From Planctomycetota bacterium (GTDB lineage: Bacteria > Planctomycetota > UBA1135 > UBA2386), in assembly GCA_016713175.1 (NCBI GenBank), contig JADJPQ010000012.1, forward strand, positions 124,001 through 188,000: DNA of 64,000 nt, read 5' to 3'. How positions within the stretch are numbered: position 1 is the first letter of the stretch; each line of letters starts with the position of its first letter. The position numbers were made by a program, and so were the translations under genes. Positions 57,581-64,000 of this stretch are shown here, piece after piece. A model generated the notes under the pieces. The model did no database searches. It saw only the letters and a list, made by a program, of their open reading frames with translations, and had not been told where the DNA came from.

Positions 57581-57916
57581 TCACAAGTGCGCTGTCGACA
57601 GATTGGCGTTCAGGATGATGACTCCCGAACCCACCAACGTGAACTTGAGACGGACGTACTGCCACGCGATGTTGCCCTGGTGGGCCGGCTGCGGGTTTGG
57701 AACACCGAGCGTGTATCCGGTCCACGATGTGGAGATCGTGCTCCAGTTCGCCAAGTCGTTGCTGCCCTCGAGCCCCAGGGTCAGCGATGTCGCCGTGCAA
57801 ACCGTGAGCACGATCTGTGGCTGCACGGTGTTGGCACCGTCCATGCTGACTGCCTGCGAGAACGAGGGATTCGTGTCCTTCAACACCAGTGAGTCGGCAA
57901 CCATCGTAACGGCCAT
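57581..57916 (-). CDS. Small beta-sandwich-like protein, MAVTMVADS family (cassette copy 1)
   Basis: 111 aa with GAGGAA before the ATG. N-terminus MAVTMVADSLVLKDTN, then Ser/Thr/Val-rich strands: QIVLTVCTATSLTLGLEGSN, NWSTISTSWTGYTLG and WQYVRLKFTLVGSGVIIL, ending NANLSTAHL. No signal peptide. The composition fits a structural or binding beta-sandwich. The first ~11 residues recur in a truncated copy at 63090-63140, so this N-terminus is a shared element. Function unknown. Confidence 0.65.
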   Translation of the reverse strand: MAVTMVADSLVLKDTNPSFSQAVSMDGANTVQPQIVLTVCTATSLTLGLEGSNDLANWSTISTSWTGYTLGVPNPQPAHQGNIAWQYVRLKFTLVGSGVIILNANLSTAHL

Positions 57917-58049
57917 CGGATGTTCCTCTGAAGCTTGAAGATCAAGTGCTTGCGGACATGCCCGAGGAGCACGCGGCCTCGGTGATTTCGCAGATCTATG
58001 GTGACAGCGTCGTCGACGGGTCCTCAAGTTTCTTGGATTTCTTGACTCT

Positions 58050-58574
58050 TTATTCAAGAAGGGGATCGCTGCGCCAGTCAGTTCTTTTCTTGCGCAGCTC
58101 ACGAAAGACGCGCTGCCGGGTAGACCACGCGGCCGGCGCCGACAAGTCGCACCGACGGCCAGCCTCCTCGGTATGCAGGTCATCGGCGAAGATCAGGACA
58201 AAGAACTCGATGTCGTTCGGCTGCAGTCGCTCGAACCGAAGGAGCCAACGACGCAACACCTCCCTTCGCGCCGACGAGTCCTCTGGCAGCAACGCCGCGT
58301 CCCCAGCCATCAGATCCTCCAACACGACGTCCTTGTCGCGCCTCGCATCCGACCTGTCGCGTCTGCGAAGCGTCTCGAGCCACACGGTCTGGGCGAACTT
58401 CCGGATCAATGGGCGTCCGGGCATCTCTCCGGTCTGACGGTGCCACTCGAGCAGTCTGGTTGACGTCTCTTGAACCATGTCTTCGGAGTCCGAGCCGTGG
58501 ATCGGGCGGGGCCCGAAGTACTGCTGCAGCAGGTCGGTGACCTCCTGCCATCTGGCATTCTCCGAGTCGGTCAT
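58050..58574 (-). CDS. ECF-like sigma factor heading the cassette
   Basis: 174 aa. Region 2-like part: VTDLLQQYFGPRPIHGSDSE, DMVQETSTRLLEW, PLIRKFAQTVWLETLRRRDR. Region 4-like part: LRRWLLRFERLQPNDIEFFV and CDLSAPAAWSTRQRVFRELR. ECF-type layout, but diverged. It lies upstream of the 111-aa, cysteine-rich and exported genes in the same direction, so it may control them. A heptamer repeat sits 40 bases before its ATG. Confidence 0.65.
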   Translation of the reverse strand: MTDSENARWQEVTDLLQQYFGPRPIHGSDSEDMVQETSTRLLEWHRQTGEMPGRPLIRKFAQTVWLETLRRRDRSDARRDKDVVLEDLMAGDAALLPEDSSARREVLRRWLLRFERLQPNDIEFFVLIFADDLHTEEAGRRCDLSAPAAWSTRQRVFRELRKKRTDWRSDPLLE

Positions 58575-58613
58575 CGTAGGCGTGCAGGGCCAGGGCAAGA
58601 CAACGAGGCACCG

Positions 58614-58662
58614 CGGACAGCGGACAGCGGACAGCGGACAGCGGACAGCGGACAGCGGACAC
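58614..58662. repeat. Heptanucleotide tandem repeat (CGGACAG)x7
   Basis: Seven head-to-tail copies of CGGACAG, six perfect and the last CGGACAC. They occupy the leader/promoter region of the ECF sigma gene, 40-88 bases before its ATG. Seven is not a multiple of three, and such tracts can change length by slippage. Confidence 0.95.
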
Positions 58663-58834
58663 GGAATTCACCTTCGACACCTCCTTGCGCTCCACCTCGC
58701 GCAAGATGTTCAGGAACGATAGTCGCCTCCGCCAAACACGCAACCACCCCCGCGCCCGAAACCTGCCCACCCCGGGCACCCCACCCGACTTCCACTTCGA
58801 CACCACCCCCACCACCCGCTAGCGTCGCCCGCCC

Positions 58835-60531
58835 ATGACCCGCCAGCTCCTGGTCACCAGCGCGCTCCCCTACGCCAACGGCCCGATCCACCTCGGCCAC
58901 CTCGTCGAGTACATCCAAACCGACATCTGGGTCCGCTTCCAGCGCCTGCGCGGCCACCGCTGCATCTACATGTGCGCCGACGACACCCACGGCACCGCGA
59001 TCATGATCCGCGCGCGCCAGGAGAACCGCACCCCCGAACAGGTCATCGCCGACATGAGCGTCGCCCACCAGCGCGACTTCGCCGCCTTCGGCATCTCGTT
59101 CGACCACTACGGCTCCACCAACAGCCAGGCCAACCTCGCCACCTGCACCGCCATCTGGCAGCGGCTGCGCGAACGCAACCTGATCGAGACCCGCCAGGTC
59201 GAACGCCTCTACGACCCCGTCCAGCAGACCTTCCTCGCCGACCGCTTCGTCAAAGGCGACTGCCCCAAGTGCAACGCCAAGGACCAATACGGCGACAATT
59301 GCGAAGTCTGCGGCAGCACCTACCCGGCCACCGAACTGAAGAACCCGCGCAGCGTCTACTCCGGCGCCACCCCGGAGATGAAGCCGAGCGCGCAACTGTT
59401 CGTGCGCCTGCAGCCGCTGCAGCAGTTCCTGACCGACTGGACCCAGAAGAGCGGCGCCCTGCAGCCCGAAGTCAGCAACTACCTCGCCGGCCACTTCCTC
59501 GACAAACCGCTGCAGGACTGGGACGTCTCGCGCCCGGCGCCGTACTTCGGCTTCGAGATCCCGGATGCCAAGGGCCAGTACTGGTACGTCTGGTTCGACG
59601 CCCCCGTCGGCTACATCGCCGCGACCAGCGAATGGTGCCAAGAGCACGGCGAACGCCTGGACGACTGGTGGCGCAACAAGAACTGCGAGATCGTCCCACT
59701 TCCTCGGCAAGGACATCACCTACTTCCACACGCTGTTCTGGCCGGCCATGCTGCAGGTCGGCGGCTTCCAGCTGCCCAAACGCGTGCAGATCCACGGCTT
59801 CCTGCGCGTCGACGGCGGCAAGATGTCGAAGTCGCGCGGCACCTTCGTCACCGCCGAGACCTGCCTGCAGCACCTCGATCCGAGCCACGTCCGCTACTAC
59901 TACGCCAGCAAGCTGAGCAACAAGATCGACGACGTCGACCTGATCGCCGACGAGTTCGTCGGCAAGGTCAACAGCGATCTGGTCGGCAGGGTCGTCAACC
60001 TGGCGTCCCGCTCGGCCCGCTTCGTCGAAGCCACCGGGCTAAGCGCCCGGTATCCGGACGATGGCGGGCTGTTCGCCCGCGCGGCAGCGGCGGCCGAAGC
60101 GATCGCGGCGGCGTATGAGGCCTGCGACTACCGCGAAGCCACGCGGCTGGTGATGACGCTGGCCGATGCCGCCAACGAGTACGTCGAACAGAAGCGCCGT
60201 GGACCATCAAGAAGGACGCGGCCCGGCCAGCGGAGTTGCAGGACGTCTGCACCGTGACGCTGAACCTGTTCCGCCAGCTGGTCGTCTACATGACGCCGGT
60301 GCTGCCCGAACTTGACGAACAAGACTGCGGCGCTGCTCGGCCCGATCCACCACTGGGACGACGCGCAGAAGCCGTTGGTCGGCAGCGCCGTCGCCCCGTT
60401 CACCCACATGATGGGCCGCGTGGACGCCAAGCAGATCGCCGCGATGTTCGCGGCATCCAATGCCGGCGCGGACGACCGCGACGCCGACTCCCGCACGTGC
60501 GCCAACGAAGACCATGACCGCCGAACCGACG
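58835..60531 (+). pseudogene. metG: Methionyl-tRNA synthetase, frameshifted and 3'-truncated by IS21-like fragment
   Basis: MetRS charges tRNA-Met. The ATG is at 58835. The N-terminal catalytic part is clear: ALPYANGPIHLGHL (HIGH motif), ADDTHGTAIMI, zinc knuckle CPKC...CEVCG. One extra C near 59697 (GTCCCAC) shifts the frame to HFLGKDITYFHTLFWPAM and GGKMSKSRGTF (KMSKS). One missing base near 60198 shifts to PWTIKKDAARPAELQ, an extra T near 60314 shifts to NKTAALLGPIHHWDD and MMGRVDAKQIAAM, and another indel precedes PTKTMTAEP. At about 60532 the sequence becomes the reverse of a transposase, so the C-terminal tRNA-binding/dimerisation domain expected after such a linker is missing. Confidence 0.85.
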
Positions 60532-61228
60532 CCGGTAGGGCCAGGTCACGTTGGGCACGATCCCGGACTCGGCGCAGAACTGGGCGAACGTTGGATTCCA
60601 CACGATCCGATCTCCGTCGCGTCGCAGCACGATCGTCTTCGGGTTGTCGAAGACAGCGATCAGCGGCAGCCCACCGACGCCGGTGAACGCGTCGACCAGA
60701 CCGTGGCAGATGCTCTCCGTCGTCTGGTTGGCGACGAGCTTGACCCGCCGCAGCCGCGAGAACTTCAGCACCGACGCGAAGAACTGGATGCGCTCGCGCA
60801 GGCCGGAGCGATAGCGCACCGTGACCTCGCCGAAATCGTGCTGGCCGAACTTGCCAGGCAGACCCTCGAATCGCGACACGCCGTGCTCCGGAGCCGCTGG
60901 CCGAATGCGGCGCACCAAATCGTAGACCGCCGTCTTCGAGCCGGCGTAGCCCTCGTCTCGGAGGCGCTCCAGCACATGGTTGCTCGCCAGCTTCGGATCC
61001 TCGGCGAGCCAGCCTGTGACCTTCACCTTCGGCTCGTACTGCGCGACCGGGCTCGGCCGCCCCATGCGTTTCGATGCTGCGTCGTCCACCGCCGCAGGAT
61101 CGGTGATCGCCGCCTCCTTGGCGACACGCTGCACGGTCCGAGGGCTTGCCCCGGTGTGCGCAGCAACCTCCTCAACCCTCAACCAACATGCCGACCACCC
61201 GCAGGGTCTGGATTTCCAAGCACTTCAT
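60532..61228 (-). pseudogene. istA: IS21-family transposase (IstA), 3'-truncated
   Basis: From ATG 61228 the frame reads MKCLEIQTLRVVGML and then, after one extra base, REVAAHTGASPRTVQRVA-like sequence in the next frame (helix-turn-helix), followed by KVKVTGWLAEDPKLASNHVL, KFGQHDFGEVTVRYRSG and VFDNPKTIVLRRDGDRIVWN (the first Asp of the DDE core and the central region). It stops at GIVPNVTWPYR, where intact IstA would continue with the catalytic Glu. The last ~half of the protein and the IstB helper are missing, so the element cannot move by itself. Confidence 0.8.
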
Positions 61229-61291
61229 GGCGTCCAGCACTCCATCGGACTACCGCGCAGGCGCCTGTTCCCAGCCTGCCAGGGGCGACGC

Positions 61292-61383
61292 GGGTCCGAA
61301 CTTTCCGCAAGAAATCTGGCCGGGCGGGCGCCCGGCTTCAGGACGCCAGACTTTCCGGAATCAGGGCGCCAAACTTTCCGGAA
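61292..61383 (-). repeat. IS21-type terminal repeats
   Basis: Two adjacent 23-base units at 61338-61360 and 61361-61383 differ at two or three positions; both contain TTCCGGAAAGT and GGCG.CCTGA on the minus strand. A third partial copy with TTGCGGAAAGTT lies at 61292-61310. Multiple end repeats bound by transposase are typical of IS21 elements. Confidence 0.8.
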
Positions 61384-61412
61384 CCCACACTCCGGTGCGG
61401 CATCGCTTCTCC

Positions 61413-62054
61413 TCAGCTAGGACCTAGGGCCCGTCGCAACCAGCTCCTAGAGATGGGTACGAAGATCCGTTTGCCTGAACTCCGGAGCGTCGCGCCGAGC
61501 TTTTTGTCTTTGAATTCTGAGATCTCAATGTCAGGAACAACGAACGTCGCACGGAATCGCGCGTCTGTTAGTTCAAGGATCTCCGTCACTGTGCCACGAC
61601 AGGCCGCTATCATCTCAATGAGTGCGTTCAACTCAGCGCGCTCCGACTCGAAGTGCCCGGCTCGCGCGGCTTCCAGGAGCGACCAGTTTCGCTCCATGAT
61701 GCTCCGACATGCGGAGTAGGTCGCCTCAAAGGCAGGCCGAGCCCGCTCCGCGTCGCGCTCGGAAAGCCCGTTCCAGCGAGTGACGACCACTTCCAGGCCC
61801 ATCCAAGCGACTCCACGCGGTCCGCCGACGCGCAAGAACTCCTCGACAGCGCGCTCCACTTCAAGTCGCGTTGCTCCTTCGCTCTCGGGCACGGCACCCG
61901 CCCGCCACGACATGTGCGCCGGACCATTCCAGGGGCCAAGACTCAGCTCGCACAATGGAAGCGCACTCTTGGCGCCGACCACGCAAGTTACACGGCGTCG
62001 CGGCGCAACCCGTAGGCAGGCTCTCCAGGACTCCATGTCGCCAGGCACGTGCAC
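61413..62054 (-). CDS. Unknown protein (cassette copy 2, third gene)
   Basis: 213 aa from a GTG at 62054 with GGAG just upstream; ATG at 62036 is an alternative. Largely helical: LEVERAVEEFLRVGGPRGVA, SERDAERARPAFEATYSACR, LNALIEMIAACRGTVTEIL, ending RIFVPISRSWLRRALGPS. The early segment RRVTCVVGAKSALPLCELSL suggests a beta strand region. No known family. It follows the cysteine-rich membrane gene by 19 bases, in the same relative place as the exported gene of copy 1. Confidence 0.55.
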   Translation of the reverse strand: MHVPGDMESWRACLRVAPRRRVTCVVGAKSALPLCELSLGPWNGPAHMSWRAGAVPESEGATRLEVERAVEEFLRVGGPRGVAWMGLEVVVTRWNGLSERDAERARPAFEATYSACRSIMERNWSLLEAARAGHFESERAELNALIEMIAACRGTVTEILELTDARFRATFVVPDIEISEFKDKKLGATLRSSGKRIFVPISRSWLRRALGPS

Positions 62055-62073
62055 TTTCTCCTATGGCGCGAGG

Positions 62074-63027
62074 TCACCCTATCACAGCAATTGGGAACAC
62101 TTCTGCTGAGGTAATGGCCCTCCATGCAGAACCTATCATGCTCGCAAGATCGGCCATGAGCTTGGGCGTACGTGCCACTATAATGACTAACAATGCAAGC
62201 ACGAGGAGCCATCCGAGTTCGCAGCAATACTTCTTGCCACACAAGCAGCCGACAGGAAGCTTGGCGAATCCCTTGAGGACCTCATAGCACTTGCCGGCGT
62301 ACATGCGGCTGCCCTCGATGCTCAAGTGTTCCAGGAGACACAGGATCGTAACGCTACAGCCGCCCGTCATGACTCCCTTTTCGTCGACAGCGGCCCAAGG
62401 CTCACCACACAGCTTGTCCGCCCTAGCGCTGAACGCTGGAAAGTCTCCCAGCGGCAATGCGTAAATCCCGCTCTCAACATCGCCGACGATGGGTTCAATG
62501 TGAGTCCAGTCGGCCCTGCTCACGTAGCCTATCAGCTCCGGCCACACATGTCTAACAGCACTTGCGAACGTCGCCATGAATCGGGTGGCCATGAGGCGCG
62601 TGTTGGTGAGGGCGGGCGCCACGACCGTGAGGATCCACCCGTAGCGTTTCCACATTTCCTCTACGCGAGCAACTACGTCAGGTCTAGGCTCCCGGTCGCC
62701 TCGGTCAAAACTATCTGTCACTCTGCGCACTAACAGATCCCACTGGGTAGCTCCTGCATGTATCGCCGTGCCTACTGGTGGAGGAGAGTAAGCCGTTCGG
62801 CGATGCCGCGCCGAGTCAGCGCTGGCATTCGCAGCCGCGCTCGAAGATGGATTGATCAGGTTCGTATGGGTAGGATCGGAAGCCGAGCGCGCACGAAGAA
62901 CGCCACCAGCTGAAGCTAGCAACGGTCGGTAGATCGGCAACGCGACCGGTGACCCAATTGGTCTCGGCGCGAGCACTGCCAACATCGTCCCGCAAGAAGT
63001 AGCGCTGTTGTTGCATCTGCAAGTCAT
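62074..63027 (-). CDS. Cysteine-rich membrane protein of unknown function (cassette copy 2)
   Basis: 317 aa. N-terminus MTCRCNNSATSCGTML (Cys3, 5, 12). The middle is helical (VARVEEMWKRYGWILTVVAP, TRFMATFASAVRHVWPELIG). Near the C-terminus a Cys cluster (GCLCGKKYCCELG) precedes a membrane helix (GWLLVLALLVIIVA). Composition is less GC-rich than the core genome. It parallels the cysteine-rich gene at 56617 by position and by its Cys-dense N-terminus, but I see no alignment beyond that. Ordered just after the MADTMVADS mini-frame. Confidence 0.6.
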   Translation of the reverse strand: MTCRCNNSATSCGTMLAVLAPRPIGSPVALPIYRPLLASAGGVLRARSASDPTHTNLINPSSSAAANASADSARHRRTAYSPPPVGTAIHAGATQWDLLVRRVTDSFDRGDREPRPDVVARVEEMWKRYGWILTVVAPALTNTRLMATRFMATFASAVRHVWPELIGYVSRADWTHIEPIVGDVESGIYALPLGDFPAFSARADKLCGEPWAAVDEKGVMTGGCSVTILCLLEHLSIEGSRMYAGKCYEVLKGFAKLPVGCLCGKKYCCELGWLLVLALLVIIVARTPKLMADLASMIGSAWRAITSAEVFPIAVIG

Positions 63028-63089
63028 GATTACCTCACTCCCTGTTGCTTGGCTGAAGTCGGGATAATACCATGGTTCGAAAGTTCGTG

Positions 63090-63140
63090 TCAGTCTGCGT
63101 CGCTCACGACCAGAGAGTCTGCAACCATCGTGTCGGCCAT
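63090..63140 (-). pseudogene. Truncated copy of the MAVTMVADS-type gene (N-terminus only)
   Basis: A 16-residue frame, MADTMVADSLVVSDAD, then TGA. The first 11 residues match the 111-aa protein at 57581-57916 with one difference. Reading past the TGA gives nothing resembling the rest of that protein, so the body has been lost and not merely frameshifted. It lies 62 bases upstream of the cysteine-rich gene, like a degenerate first gene of a second cassette. Confidence 0.6.
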
Positions 63141-63161
63141 TGCACTACCTAATGATGTGAT

Positions 63162-64000
63162 TCACACTGATCCAAGCTTATCGAGTTTGGCACGGGCGCG
63201 GCCGACCTTCTCGAGGATCTCGTCGGCAGCCTTCGTCCAGACGATCGGATTGGGGTTGGCGTTGTGGCCGTCGGCGTAGGCCATGATCGCGTCGATGAGC
63301 TGTGGGACGCTTCGGAAGGTCGCTCGCTGCAGCCGCCTGGAATCGAGGGTGCGGAACCAGCCCTCCACGATGTTGAGCCAGGATCTGCCGGTCGGGATGT
63401 AGTGCATGTGGAATCGAGGATGGTTCTTGAGCCAGCGCTGCACCTTCTCGTGCTTGTGTGTGGCGTCGTCGTCCCATTCCGCTTGTAGTCGTGCGTCATG
63501 GTTCCGCAGCGACCCTTCACCAGCGGGAGACTGGGCTGGGTGCGGTCGAGAGCTTGGATCGAGGTCTTCTCGTCCACGCTGAGGACCAGCGCGTTCTCGG
63601 GCGGGTTCATGTAGAGCCCGACGCCGTCGCGGAGCTTCTCTTCGAAGTGGGTGTCGGTGCTCACCTTGAACGTCTTCACCAGGTGCGGCTTCAGTCCGTT
63701 GGCCTTCCACACTCGATGCACCATCGACTGGGTGACACCAATTCTTCCGCCAGGGTTCTGGTGCTCCAGTGCGTGGCATTGTCCGGCCGTCGCCTCGATG
63801 ATACGGCTCTCCGCTTTCGAACGAGCGGTGACTTTGCGACCACGCCGTGGCAGTTCTTTCGTGATGCCGGCGATACCAGCTTCGATGAACCGACTCCGCC
63901 ACCGCCCAACGGTCTCGCGGGCGACGCCAAACTCGCTGGCGATCTCGGTGTTTTCCAGCCCGGTTGCCGCGGCAAGAACGATCTCTGCGCGCAACGCAAC
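63162..64000 (-). pseudogene. IS630-family transposase, internally deleted and cut by window edge
   Basis: The N-terminal frame (from the right edge) reads RAEIVLAAATGLENTEIA, EFGVARETVGRWRSRFIEAG, VHRVWKANGLKPHLVKTFKV and LVLSVDEKTSIQALDRTQP (first Asp of the DDE triad), then MTHDYKRNG. Near 63475 the frame changes and a piece of the catalytic domain is skipped: ATHKHEKVQRWLKNHPRFHM follows directly, then RSWLNIVEGWFRTL (the catalytic Glu) and a tail to TGA at 63162. Intact relatives have about 40 residues between those points. Not functional as read. Confidence 0.8.

Larger units (their letters stand above)
60532..61390 (-). mobile_element. Truncated IS21-like element
   Basis: One end with repeats (61292-61383) and most of istA are present. 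The other end is cut at 60532, where metG sequence begins. No istB and no second terminal end are visible in the window. Confidence 0.7.

Noticed and set aside
58614..58662. CRISPR-like array
   Set aside because: Units are seven bases, head to tail, with no spacers and no cas genes nearby.
59690..60320. metG frameshifts as programmed events
   Set aside because: Four shifts in both directions within one gene are not plausible biology.
63041..63092. Readthrough of the TGA after MADTMVADSLVVSDAD
   Set aside because: The sequence after the TGA shows no similarity to the body of the 111-aa protein, so readthrough would not rescue it.

Overview
The window is high-GC DNA from a free-living, diderm-type bacterium. 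Its style suggests a member of the Planctomycetota: many long exported proteins of unknown function, GAPGC-type C-terminal motifs, carboxypeptidase-regulatory-like and Kelch exported proteins, and a full peptidoglycan gene set. That phylum is an inference from gene content, not a computed placement.

Layout. 1-5203 (minus): an ABC exporter pair whose permease is fused to a GldG-like domain and runs off the left edge, a lipoprotein and a large exported protein. 5368-18746 (minus): a tightly overlapping division and cell wall (dcw) operon in the order mraZ, rsmH, ftsL-like, ftsI, murE, murF, mraY, ftsW, a LysM protein, murG, murC, murB. It has a visible promoter and a probable MraZ box. murD is missing from its usual slot, and ddl/ftsQ do not follow murB. 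18899-24730: a lipoprotein, a broken ParDE-like pair, a DoxX-like membrane protein, exported proteins and a thiolase. 24821-35826 (plus): an HD-GYP protein with an unknown partner, an exported repeat protein, a CLC channel with CBS and TrkA-C domains, a thioredoxin/TPR/toroid exported protein, a NUDIX-metallo-beta-lactamase fusion and an MFS transporter. 36025-43082 (mostly minus): cardiolipin synthase, an ECF sigma/anti-sigma/PDZ trio, a tRNA-Thr and a HEAT-repeat exported protein. 43416-54341: an NtrC-type regulator, a second membrane LysM protein, a lipoprotein-kdsB-pyrG operon, a Kelch protein, a PhyH-family oxygenase, a glutaryl-CoA-dehydrogenase-like enzyme and a zinc-ribbon EI24-like membrane protein.

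54.3-64.0 kb is an accessory zone with visibly lower GC. It holds an ECF sigma factor followed by a 111-aa protein, a cysteine-rich protein and an exported protein, all unrecognised. A second, decayed copy of the same arrangement lies at 61.4-63.1 kb, and IS21-like and IS630-like fragments border it. Between the two copies metG is frameshifted several times and cut by the IS21 fragment.

A recurring oddity is single-base indels inside genes that should be intact: the dcw LysM gene, murF (three), parE, kdsB, metG (four) and an exported gene at 54.3 kb. Most sit in short homopolymers or GC repeats. They look like sequencing or assembly errors more than biology, but the metG/IS21 junction and the duplicated cassette do not fit that explanation and deserve a closer look.
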